DNA of 8,107 nucleotides, taken from assembly GCA_023387135.1 (NCBI GenBank), contig JAEWIK010000084.1:1-8107 (forward strand). The letters are read 5' to 3'. Positions 1-6,390 of the stretch are shown in pieces. The notes under the pieces are model-generated. The model worked only from the letters and a program-made list of their open reading frames with translations. It made no database searches and had not been told where the DNA came from. The first letter of the stretch is position 1. Each line of letters opens with the position of its first letter. The translations under genes were made by a program, and so were the position numbers. Origin of the DNA: Actinomycetes bacterium. GTDB lineage: Bacteria; Actinomycetota; Actinomycetes; Propionibacteriales; Propionibacteriaceae.

Positions 1-1032
1 GTCCTGGTGTGGCTGGGGTCGCACCAGATGCTGGCGGGGGAGCTGAGCGTCGGGCAGTTGATCTCGTTCGTCGGCTACGCGGTCTTCATGGTGTGGCCGT
101 TGCAGACCTTCTTCGAGTTCGCGCAGAAGTGGGTGCGCGGCCTGGTCTCCGCCCGCAAGACGATCACGCTGCTCAACGCCGAGCCGCCGTTCGCCGAGGG
201 GAGCGAGCCGCTCTCGCCCAGCCCATGGCTGCACGACCTCTCGTCCGGGCTGGTCGTCGAGCCGGGCAGGATGCTCGCGGTCGTCAGCGCCGACCCGGAG
301 GCGTCCGCTGCACTGGCGGACAGGCTGGGGAGGTACCTCCCCGGCGGTGCCCCGCTGCTCGGCGACGACGAGCACAACGACCTGCGCGGACGGGCGGCTC
401 GGACGGCCAGGGCGCGCCGCGACGCCGAACGGGCTGCTGCCGCCGCCGCCGACGCCGAGACCGGCCACGCGCACTGGGGTGTCGAGGCCGACGGCGTCGA
501 CTACTCCCGCATCAGGCTGCGCGAGCTGCGGGAGCGCGTCGTGGTCAGCGACACCGGCAGCCAGCTTTTCGCCGGCACGCTGCAACAGGCCGTCGACCCG
601 CTCGGCACCCACACCCGCGAGCAGGCCGAGGCCGCCCTGCGCACCGCGTCGGCCGAGGACGTCTACGAAGGGCTCCCGGGTGGCTGGCAGGGCCGCATCG
701 ACGAGCTCGGCAGGGGCCTGTCGGGCGGCCAGCGGCAGCGCATCGTGCTGGCACGCGTGCTGCTGCTCGACCCGGAGGTGCTGCTCCTCGTCGAACCGAC
801 CTCGGCCGTGGACGCCCACACCGAGGCGCGGATCGCCGAACGGCTGGCCGACCACCGGCGCGGGCGGACGACGGTCGTCATCACCGCCTCGCCGCTGCTG
901 CTGCACCACGCCGACGAGGTGGCGCTGCTGGAGGACGGCGTCGTGGTGGCCCGCGGCACCCACGCTCACCTGCTCGCGACAGATGCCCGCTACCGCCAGG
1001 TGGTGGCCCGAGGCATGGAGGAGGACGAGTGA
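1..1032 (+). CDS. ABC exporter half-transporter with degenerate ATP-binding domain (5' partial)
   Basis: This is the C-terminal 343 residues of a membrane-fused ABC half-transporter; the start and most of the membrane domain lie before the window. Residues 1 to about 40 are the last transmembrane helix, followed by a nucleotide-binding domain. The ABC signature LSGGQ (about 240-244) is perfect. Other ATP-site motifs are lost: the P-loop region (about 93-104) reads VSADPEASAAL with no Gly-Lys-Ser/Thr, Walker B reads LLLVEPTSAVD with Val for the Asp (residue 264) but keeps the Glu, and the switch His is Ser (ITASP, about 297). About 40 extra Ala/Arg-rich residues (about 120-160) lie between the P-loop region and the Q-loop region. 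The stop overlaps the next gene, its expected heterodimer partner. The family role is export of lipids, drugs or peptides; the substrate is unknown. Family membership is certain, and the catalytically dead site is inferred from the motifs. Confidence 0.93.
   Translation, partial: VLVWLGSHQMLAGELSVGQLISFVGYAVFMVWPLQTFFEFAQKWVRGLVSARKTITLLNAEPPFAEGSEPLSPSPWLHDLSSGLVVEPGRMLAVVSADPEASAALADRLGRYLPGGAPLLGDDEHNDLRGRAARTARARRDAERAAAAAADAETGHAHWGVEADGVDYSRIRLRELRERVVVSDTGSQLFAGTLQQAVDPLGTHTREQAEAALRTASAEDVYEGLPGGWQGRIDELGRGLSGGQRQRIVLARVLLLDPEVLLLVEPTSAVDAHTEARIAERLADHRRGRTTVVITASPLLLHHADEVALLEDGVVVARGTHAHLLATDARYRQVVARGMEEDE
1017..1024 (+). promoter_or_regulatory. Ribosome binding site deciding a GTG start
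   Basis: GGAGGAGG lies inside the end of the first ABC gene, 4 nt before GTG at 1029. It supports starting the second ABC protein there instead of at the far upstream end of the same open frame, which runs antiparallel to nothing but does overlap the first gene in another frame. The GTG overlaps the preceding TGA stop (GTGA), so translation of the two subunits is probably coupled. Confidence 0.75.
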
Positions 1033-2963
1033 GCGACCCACTGGAGAGTTCGGCAGCGACCTGGCGCCTCGACCCTCCGCCACGACGCGTCCCTCCGACG
1101 CTGGACGTCGACACGTCCCTGTCGCCCTCCGGCAGGCTCGCGGCCTGGCGGGAGCGGCACAGGATCAGGGCGGCCCGCGCCGAGGCCTTCTACTCCGAGT
1201 CGCGCGCTCCCGAACGCGGCCTGCCGGTGGCGGGCAACGCCGCCGCCGCCACGTTCGTGAAGGGGCTCCTCGCCACGCGGAAGGGCAGGCTCACCGCCGT
1301 CATCGTGTTCAACGCCGCTGCCGCCTTCGCGGGGCTGGTGGTGCCGAGGATGCTCGGCAACCTGGTGGACGGGGTGTCGTCCGGCACCGCCGGCGGCGCG
1401 GCGGTGGACGCGATAGTCCTCGGCGTGGTCGTCGTCGTGCTCGCGCAGTCGGTGCTCACCTTCGCCGCCCGCCGCTCGTCGGCGGTCCTCGGCTGGGACC
1501 TGCTGGCCTCCGCCCGCGAGGAGGTCGTCCGGACTGTGCTGCGACTGCCGCTGGGCAAGGTCGAGTCGGCGGCGTCGGGCGACCTGCTGACGAGGATCAC
1601 GTCCGACGTGTCGAAGATGAGCGAGTCGATCCGCTGGGCGTTCCCGCAGTTCGTCATCTCGTTCGTGCTCTGCGTGGCGACTGTCGTGGCGCTCGTGCTC
1701 AACTCGTGGTTCCTCACCCTGCCGGTGCTCGTGACGGCAGTCGTGCTGTGGTTCGCCACCAGGCACTACCTCGCGCACTCCATGCAGGGCTACATCACCG
1801 AGGGCGGCACCTACTCGCGGATCAACTCGGGGATGACCGAGACGGTGGACGGCGCCCGCACGATCGAGGCGCTCGGGCTGGGGCGGTCCCGCATCGAGCT
1901 GACCGAGGACGACATCGCCGAGTCGAGCCAGGCCGAGCGCTACACGATGAGCCTGCGCAACCTCTTCTTCATCTGGCTCGACATCTCGTTCCAGTTCCCG
2001 CTCGTCGCCGTCGTCGTGCTCGGCACCTGGGGTTACGCGAACGGATGGGTCACCATCGGCCAGATCACCGCCGCGGCGATCTACGTCCAGGGTCTGGTCG
2101 AGCCGATGGACAGGCTCATCCAGGTGTTCGACCGCCTGCAGATCGGGCTCGCCGGCACCACCCGCCTGCTCGGCATCGCCGAGGTTCCCGGCGACAGGAC
2201 GCCCGGCGATGTCCTCCCCGCGGGAACCGATCTCGAGGGACGCGACCTGCGTTTCGCCTACCGCGACGGCCACGACGTGCTGCACGGCATCGACGTCGAC
2301 CTGCGGCCGGGAGAGAGACTGGCGGTGGTCGGCCCGTCAGGGTCGGGCAAGTCGACGCTGGGACGGCTGCTGGCGGGCATCAACCGTCCGCGCACCGGTG
2401 AGGTGGACGTCGGCGGCGTGGACGTCATGCGGCTCCCGCTCGACCTGCTGCGCACCGAGGTGGCCCTGGTCACGCAGGAACACCACGTGTTCGTCGGGAC
2501 GGTGCGCGACAACATCGTGCTGGCCCGCGACGTCCACCTGGCGCCCGACGAGGTCGACCCGGCGGTGGTCGACGCGCTCAAGGCCGTCGAGGCGTGGGAC
2601 TGGGTGGAGAAGCTGCCGCAGGGGCTCGACACGGTGCTCGGGCACGGCAGGCACAGGCTCACCCCGGCGCAGGCGCAGCAGGTGGCGCTGGCCAGGCTTG
2701 TGGTCGCCGACCCTCACACGCTCGTGCTCGATGAGGCGACCTCGCTGATCGACCCGCGGACCGCGCGCCACCTCGAAGGGTCGATGGCGAAGCTGCTCGA
2801 CGGCAGGGCGGTCGTGGCCATCGCGCACAGGCTGCACACCGCGCACGACGCCGACAGGATCGCCGTCGTGATCGACGGCAGGATCGCCGAACTCGGGTCG
2901 CACCACGAGCTGATGGAACGCGACGGCGAGTACGCGCGGCTGTGGCGCACCTGGCGTAGCTGA
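1029..2963 (+). CDS. ABC exporter half-transporter, permease fused to ATPase (catalytic partner)
   Basis: This 644-residue protein is a full-length ABC half-transporter. A hydrophilic N-terminal stretch of about 85 residues precedes an ABC exporter membrane domain (about 86-380) with hydrophobic helices near 88-108, 126-146, 206-243 and 312-352. The ATPase domain (about 400-644) shows Walker A GPSGSGKST (435-443), Q-loop Gln483, Walker B LVLDE with Asp568 and catalytic Glu569, and the switch His600 in AHRL. The signature is degenerate, LTPAQ (544-548) in place of LSGGQ. It starts with GTG overlapping the stop of the upstream half-transporter. Because that neighbour has a perfect LSGGQ but no working P-loop, the two should form an asymmetric heterodimer with one active ATP site. 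The substrate cannot be told from sequence; multidrug, lipid or siderophore export are all possible. Confidence 0.94.
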   Translation: MSDPLESSAATWRLDPPPRRVPPTLDVDTSLSPSGRLAAWRERHRIRAARAEAFYSESRAPERGLPVAGNAAAATFVKGLLATRKGRLTAVIVFNAAAAFAGLVVPRMLGNLVDGVSSGTAGGAAVDAIVLGVVVVVLAQSVLTFAARRSSAVLGWDLLASAREEVVRTVLRLPLGKVESAASGDLLTRITSDVSKMSESIRWAFPQFVISFVLCVATVVALVLNSWFLTLPVLVTAVVLWFATRHYLAHSMQGYITEGGTYSRINSGMTETVDGARTIEALGLGRSRIELTEDDIAESSQAERYTMSLRNLFFIWLDISFQFPLVAVVVLGTWGYANGWVTIGQITAAAIYVQGLVEPMDRLIQVFDRLQIGLAGTTRLLGIAEVPGDRTPGDVLPAGTDLEGRDLRFAYRDGHDVLHGIDVDLRPGERLAVVGPSGSGKSTLGRLLAGINRPRTGEVDVGGVDVMRLPLDLLRTEVALVTQEHHVFVGTVRDNIVLARDVHLAPDEVDPAVVDALKAVEAWDWVEKLPQGLDTVLGHGRHRLTPAQAQQVALARLVVADPHTLVLDEATSLIDPRTARHLEGSMAKLLDGRAVVAIAHRLHTAHDADRIAVVIDGRIAELGSHHELMERDGEYARLWRTWRS

Positions 2964-2975
2964 CGGGCCGCCGCC

Positions 2976-3944
2976 TCAGCCGACGACGAGGATCACCTTG
3001 CCGGTGTTGTCGCCGGACTCCAGCAGCCTGTGGGCGGAGGCGACGTCCTCGAGCGGGAACCGGGTCTCGGGCGCCGGCTTGATCCGTCCGTCGGCGATCA
3101 GGGGCCACACCTTGTCGCGGACGAGTTCGCAGATGGCCGTCTTCTGCTCGACCGGACGGCCGCGCAGGCTCGTCGCGAGGATCGTCCCGCGCTTGGTCAG
3201 CAGCGCGTTGAGGTCGAGCGTGCCCTTGCGTCCGCCCTGCAGGCCGATCACTATCAGCCTGCCGTCGCGCGCCAGAGCCGCCACATTGGGTTCGAGGTAC
3301 TTGGCGCCCATGACGTCGAGGATGACGTCGGCGCCGTCGGTGTGCTCCCGCAGCGCGGCAGGCCAGTCGTCGTGGTAGTCGAGCGCCACGTCCGCGCCCA
3401 GCGAGCGGCACAGGTCGAGCTTCGCCGGGCTGCCGGCGGTGGTGATGACGCGCGCGCCGAGCGCCTTGGCGTACTGGATGGCGAAGGTGCCGATGCCTCC
3501 CGCGCCGCCGTGGATGAGCACTGTCTCCCCGGCCGACAGGTGGGCGAGGTCGAAGTTGGAGGCGACCGTCGCGGCGACCTCGATGAGGCCCGCGGCGCTG
3601 ACCAGGTCGAACCCGGCGGGCGGCGGGATGACCTGGCCGGCCGGGACGACCGCGTACTCGGCGTAGCCACCGCCCGCGAGGATGGCGACGCAGGGGTCGC
3701 CGGCCCGCCACCGTTCGACGCCGTCGCCGACGGCTTCCACCTGGCCCGAGATCTCCAGTCCGATGACCTCGCTGGCGCCCTTGGGAGGCGGGTAGTAGCC
3801 CTGCCGCTGCAGCAGGTCGGCGCGGTTCACACCGGCGGCGGTGACCTTGATCAGCAGCTCGCCAGGGCCCGGTTCGGGGGTCGGAGCATCAGCGATGGTG
3901 AGGGCCTCAGGGCCGCCTGGGGAGGGGACGTCGACGATGCGCAT
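2976..3944 (-). CDS. NAD(P)H-quinone oxidoreductase, zinc-independent MDR family (PIG3-like)
   Basis: This 322-residue cytosolic protein belongs to the medium-chain dehydrogenase/reductase superfamily. The stretch NRADLLQRQGYY (40-51) followed by PPPKGAS and GLEISG (62-67) is characteristic of the PIG3/TP53I3 quinone oxidoreductase branch. GLE replaces the GHE of zinc alcohol dehydrogenases, and the structural zinc cysteines are absent. The nucleotide-binding P-loop is HGGAGGIG (145-152), followed by the Rossmann segment ALGARVITTA. NADPH is the usual cofactor in this branch. Members reduce quinones or other electrophilic carbonyls by NAD(P)H-dependent transfer; the exact substrate is not predictable. 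The ATG start matches the family N-terminus (MRIVDVPSPGGPEAL), although only a weak GAAG lies upstream. The gene converges on the ABC exporter with 12 bp between stops, and is divergent from tRNA-Ser with only 44 bp between them, so its promoter must overlap the tRNA's promoter or its coding region. Confidence 0.93.
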   Translation of the reverse strand: MRIVDVPSPGGPEALTIADAPTPEPGPGELLIKVTAAGVNRADLLQRQGYYPPPKGASEVIGLEISGQVEAVGDGVERWRAGDPCVAILAGGGYAEYAVVPAGQVIPPPAGFDLVSAAGLIEVAATVASNFDLAHLSAGETVLIHGGAGGIGTFAIQYAKALGARVITTAGSPAKLDLCRSLGADVALDYHDDWPAALREHTDGADVILDVMGAKYLEPNVAALARDGRLIVIGLQGGRKGTLDLNALLTKRGTILATSLRGRPVEQKTAICELVRDKVWPLIADGRIKPAPETRFPLEDVASAHRLLESGDNTGKVILVVG

Positions 3945-3972
3945 GGGTTCAGCTTCGCACGTCCGTCCTCTG

Positions 3973-3978
3973 TACTAT
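3973..3978 (+). promoter_or_regulatory. Probable -10 box of the tRNA-Ser(UGA) promoter
   Basis: TACTAT lies 10 nt before the mature tRNA 5' end, where a -10 hexamer would place the transcript start at about 3985. A -35 match is poor: CAGCTT at 3950-3955 gives a 17-nt spacer but only a weak resemblance. The reverse strand of the same bases reads CATAGTAC, which could serve as a -10 for the divergent oxidoreductase gene. Confidence 0.45.
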
Positions 3979-3988
3979 GAGGCCAGCG

Positions 3989-4073
3989 GGCGAGGTCGCA
4001 TAGTGGACTAGTGCAGCCGCCTTGAAAGCGGCCGAGTGTCAAAGCTCCGTGGGTTCGAATCCCACCCTCGCCG
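3989..4073 (+). tRNA. tRNA-Ser(UGA)
   Basis: An 85-nt class II cloverleaf. The acceptor arms GGCGAGG (3989-3995) and CCTCGCC (4066-4072) pair at all seven positions, followed by discriminator G. The anticodon stem GCCGC/GCGGC encloses the loop CTTGAAA with anticodon TGA at 4023-4025. A long variable arm with GAG/CTC stem and the T-arm GTGGG-TTCGAAT-CCCAC complete it. The long variable arm and G73 are serine identity features. It reads UCN codons, mainly UCA/UCG, and CCA is not encoded. Confidence 0.97.
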
Positions 4074-4127
4074 CGAGTCGTAGGCGGGAGCGGACGGCGC
4101 GGATCGGGGGGCACGATCAAAGACGTC

Positions 4128-4135
4128 AGGAGGAG
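4128..4135 (+). promoter_or_regulatory. Ribosome binding site deciding the start of the small membrane protein
   Basis: AGGAGGAG lies 3-5 nt before GTG at 4139. The open frame continues upstream into the tRNA-Ser gene, so this site is what fixes the start downstream of the tRNA. An in-frame ATG at 4160 is a less well-placed alternative. Confidence 0.7.
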
Positions 4136-4138
4136 CCG

Positions 4139-4579
4139 GTGGCCGCGACAACGCATGTGATGAGGCCGCGTCCGCCCATCAGGGCTCTCGGGATCGCCGC
4201 GGCCTTGGCGCTGCTGGGAATGGGCGCTTTCGCCCTGCAGTACTTCATGAACTGGAGCGAGGCCCTGCGCATCGTCGGGCTGGTCCTGCTCGCCCTCGGC
4301 GTGGCGCTCGCCGTCACGGGTTTCACCGCCGTGCGCCGCCTGAGCGCGACGGTCTCGCTCGACGAGCAGGGCTTCAGGATGGACACCCCCACGGGCTCGC
4401 AGGCGGGGGAGTGGGGCGAGATCGTCAAGGTCACCAGGAGCACAGGGCGCATCACGCTGCACAAGCGCGACGGTTCCCAGGTGGCGATGGTGGTGCCGCG
4501 CGGCGGCTCGGGCGACCTCGACGGTCTCGGGGTCGACATCGCCGGCAGGCTGAACGCGAACCGGGGTTACGCGAGCTGA
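4139..4579 (+). CDS. Small membrane protein with PH-like C-terminal domain
   Basis: This predicted 146-residue protein has a short basic N-terminus, two hydrophobic helices (about 16-36 and 42-64) and a soluble tail of about 80 residues. The tail is rich in alternating beta-type residues (SATVSLDEQGFRM, EWGEIVKVTRSTGRITLHKR). The two-helix plus beta-domain layout resembles bacterial PH-domain (bPH/YdbT-like or DUF-type) membrane proteins common in actinobacteria. The EWGEI segment fits the 'W..I' feature of that fold. Helices near the N-terminus and a short loop imply both ends are cytoplasmic. It follows tRNA-Ser(UGA) by 65 bp and converges on the LCP gene. No enzymatic motif is visible and the function is unknown. 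The reading frame is well supported; the PH assignment is by eye and tentative. Confidence 0.82.
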   Translation: MAATTHVMRPRPPIRALGIAAALALLGMGAFALQYFMNWSEALRIVGLVLLALGVALAVTGFTAVRRLSATVSLDEQGFRMDTPTGSQAGEWGEIVKVTRSTGRITLHKRDGSQVAMVVPRGGSGDLDGLGVDIAGRLNANRGYAS

Positions 4580-4586
4580 AGCCCTC

Positions 4587-4603
4587 CCGGGCGGACGGCC
4601 CGG
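4587..4603. terminator. Possible bidirectional terminator between convergent genes
   Basis: CCGGGC (4587-4592) and GCCCGG (4598-4603) form a 6-bp all-GC stem with loop GGACG, in the 25-bp gap between the convergent stops at 4579 and 4605. No run of T follows on either strand, so it would be a weak intrinsic terminator, as is common in high-GC genomes. Confidence 0.35.
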
Positions 4604-4604
4604 C

Positions 4605-6209
4605 TCAATCCTCGGGGTGGTAAGCGCACTCGTCGTCGAGGTCGGCGCTGCGCGCCTTGGTCGTCGACGTCGGCTTGGAACCCGGGGTGGAGGTCGGCTT
4701 GGTGCTCGACGCCGGTGCTGAACTCGGCTGCGAGGAAGCGGTGGGGCCGTCCTGGTTGCTGGAGACCGTCTCCTTCAGGGAGGTCTTCACCCGGGAGCGC
4801 ACCTTGTTCCAGTCGGGGTTGGCGGCGCTGAAGCCGTCCTTGCCGGTCTGGAAGGAGAGGCTGCGCAGCTTCGTCCCCTGCACGCGGGTGGCGAGGTCGA
4901 GCAGCGCGGGCAGCATGCTCTGCGGCACGTCGGTGAGGATCGTCTTCTCGCCTGCCGCCGCGACCTTCTCGTAGTTCACGACGAGGTTCTGCGGGCTGGC
5001 CTGCTGCACGACGGCGTTGATGACGCAGCGCTGGCGTGCCTGGCGCTTGTAGTCGTCGAGCCCGTAGCGGCCACGCGCGTACCAGAGCGCCAGCCGTCCG
5101 CTCAGGTGCTGGTTGGGGCCCGGGTCGATGTAGTCGGTGGGAGCGACGTTCCTGTCCTTGGCGCCGCCGATCGGCACCGGGTAGTTGACGTTGACCGTGA
5201 TGCCGCCGAGGGCGTTGATGAGGTCCTTGAAGCCGTCCATGTTGACCAGGACGTAGTAATCGAGGTCGAGCCCCAGCGCCTCGCCGACGGCGATCTTCAG
5301 CACATCGGCACCGAGGTTCGAGGTCTTGCCGAGCACGTCGTCCGGGACCCTCGCCGGCACGTTGCGGTACATGGCGTTCAGGAAGTACTCGGGGTTGGCG
5401 CCGTTGCTGCCGTCGAAGAACCCGTTCGGGTAGTACTGGTGCAACGGTGAGTCGGACGGGAACGGCATCCGCGCGGTCTGCCGCGGGAGCGAGATCAGCG
5501 TGGTGGCGCCGGTGGCGGTGTCGATCGAGGCGACGATGACGGTGTCGGTGCGCACGCCTTCTTTCATGCCGCGCTTCTGGTCGACGTCGCCGCCCAGGAT
5601 CAGCACGTTGAGGCGCTTCTTCTCGGCCCACGGGTCGACCTTGTTGGTGAAGGTCGGCACGGTGACGCTCTGGTTGTTGCTGTCGTCGCCGAAGATCTTC
5701 TGGAAGGCGCCGGCGGACGTGTAGGCCATGTTCGCGCCGTACGCGAGGGGCGCCGCCACCGCGAACGAGAGCACGCCGACGAGCAGGGCGCCGCCGAAAC
5801 GCTGTCCGAGCGAGGCTCCCGAGGGACGCAGCGCGAGGTGGCTGGCGCCGATCACGAGCACCCAGGCCAGCGCGATCACGATCAGCGCTGCGGCCGCCGC
5901 GTACAGGACCGTCGGATCGAGCGCGAGGGTGGCGAGCAGGCGGCGGTTGGTGATGCCGAGGTAGGCGAGCCCGCCGACGAGGACGACCGCGACGGCGAGG
6001 ACGAGGGCGCCTGCCAGCCTGCGTCCGCCACGCCAGAGGCCGACGCCGGGGATGATCGTGCCGAGGACAGTCCAGGCGACGGTGTCGCCCATGTGCGCCG
6101 CCGAACCGTGGGACCCGCCGTGCTCCGCGATGCGTCGCGGGGTGCCCGACGAGCGAGGTGCTGAGTCGTCGGCGATGCGCCGCGCTGGATGCGACGAGTC
6201 GGCTGCCAT
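4605..6209 (-). CDS. LytR-CpsA-Psr (LCP) family cell-wall glycopolymer transferase
   Basis: This 534-residue membrane enzyme belongs to the LCP family, whose members transfer polyprenyl-phosphate-linked glycopolymers onto peptidoglycan outside the cell. The order is a cytoplasmic N-terminus rich in Ser/Arg/His (1-42), hydrophobic segments at about 43-58 (weak), 64-86, 98-126 and 138-163, then the LCP domain (about 198-400). Family landmarks are LNVLILGGD (200-208), GVRTDTVIVASID (218-230), SLPRQTAR (240-247), and the run RGRYGLDDYKRQARQR (379-394), with the arginines and aspartates that bind the lipid pyrophosphate. A globular extension (about 400-480) and a Ser/Thr/Pro tail (482-520) follow. 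Start choice: ATG at 6209 has AGGAGAGG 8 nt upstream; the open frame extends to 6386 but that part is intergenic in character. The several N-terminal helices, instead of one, are typical of some actinobacterial members. The acceptor could be arabinogalactan-, teichoic- or capsule-like polymer. Confidence 0.93.
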   Translation of the reverse strand: MAADSSHPARRIADDSAPRSSGTPRRIAEHGGSHGSAAHMGDTVAWTVLGTIIPGVGLWRGGRRLAGALVLAVAVVLVGGLAYLGITNRRLLATLALDPTVLYAAAAALIVIALAWVLVIGASHLALRPSGASLGQRFGGALLVGVLSFAVAAPLAYGANMAYTSAGAFQKIFGDDSNNQSVTVPTFTNKVDPWAEKKRLNVLILGGDVDQKRGMKEGVRTDTVIVASIDTATGATTLISLPRQTARMPFPSDSPLHQYYPNGFFDGSNGANPEYFLNAMYRNVPARVPDDVLGKTSNLGADVLKIAVGEALGLDLDYYVLVNMDGFKDLINALGGITVNVNYPVPIGGAKDRNVAPTDYIDPGPNQHLSGRLALWYARGRYGLDDYKRQARQRCVINAVVQQASPQNLVVNYEKVAAAGEKTILTDVPQSMLPALLDLATRVQGTKLRSLSFQTGKDGFSAANPDWNKVRSRVKTSLKETVSSNQDGPTASSQPSSAPASSTKPTSTPGSKPTSTTKARSADLDDECAYHPED

Positions 6210-6217
6210 GCGGCGTT

Positions 6218-6225
6218 CCTCTCCT
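6218..6225 (-). promoter_or_regulatory. Ribosome binding site deciding the LCP start
   Basis: On the - strand AGGAGAGG lies 8 nt before ATG at 6209. It selects this start over an in-frame upstream ATG at 6386, which has a poor context and would place 59 basic, low-hydrophobicity residues in front. Confidence 0.7.
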
Positions 6226-6237
6226 AGGGCCGTCCGG

Positions 6238-6275
6238 AGTTTACTGCGCAGGGTGAAATCACCGTCCCGCGGGAC
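6238..6275 (-). promoter_or_regulatory. Candidate LCP promoter with two abutting palindromes
   Basis: On the - strand TAAACT (complement of 6238-6243) is a plausible -10 box, giving a leader of about 22 nt before the LCP start codon. The -35 position (about 6261-6266) is a poor match but falls exactly where two inverted repeats abut: GGTGA-AA-TCACC (6252-6263) and the perfect 12-bp palindrome GTCCCGCGGGAC (6264-6275). They could be operators for a repressor or activator. This is a position-based inference. Confidence 0.35.
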
Positions 6276-6346
6276 CTGCTTTCCGCTTCCCACTCTCGAC
6301 TCGTCCCTGAGCGTGGCCCGCCGGTACCGGTGTTGCACCCGACGCT

Positions 6347-6376
6347 TTGCCCACGGGCAGGACGCGCCGCTAGGCT
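6347..6376 (+). promoter_or_regulatory. Probable promoter of tRNA-Ser(GCU)
   Basis: TTGCCC (6347-6352) and TAGGCT (6371-6376) are separated by 18 nt and resemble housekeeping -35 and -10 boxes. The predicted transcript start at about 6383 is 8 nt before the mature tRNA. The -35 box overlaps a small inverted repeat, TGCCC-AC-GGGCA (6348-6359). Confidence 0.55.
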
Positions 6377-6390
6377 GGCTCAGCATCCTT

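Noticed and set aside
9..1028. Upstream extension of the second ABC gene frame, giving a 984-residue reading
   Set aside because: The first 340 residues are Arg/Ala/Pro-rich with no domain, overlap the real ABC frame, and a good ribosome binding site points to GTG at 1029.
990..2285. 431-residue reading antisense to the second ABC gene
   Set aside because: Composition dominated by Arg, Asp, Glu, Gly and His with no recognisable domain; it mirrors codon bias of the real gene.
2959..2980. Possible hairpin GCTGA/TCAGC across both convergent stop codons
   Set aside because: Only 5 bp with a 12-nt interior; the arms are partly the two TGA stops themselves, so chance is likely.
2659..3711. 350-residue reading in a second frame of the quinone oxidoreductase region
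   Set aside because: Very Arg-rich shadow that runs across the convergent gene ends; the PIG3-like frame explains the region.
4022..4138. Extension of the small membrane protein frame into tRNA-Ser(UGA)
   Set aside because: It would start inside the tRNA anticodon loop. AGGAGGAG before GTG at 4139 gives a better start.
4567..5631. 354-residue reading on the - strand, in another frame of the LCP gene
   Set aside because: Arg/Pro/Gln-rich composition typical of a GC-rich shadow frame; the LCP frame is clearly the coding one.
6321..6330. 10-bp palindrome CCGGTACCGG between the LCP and tRNA-Ser(GCU) promoters
   Set aside because: Short GC-rich palindromes are frequent at this base composition and nothing else supports a site here.
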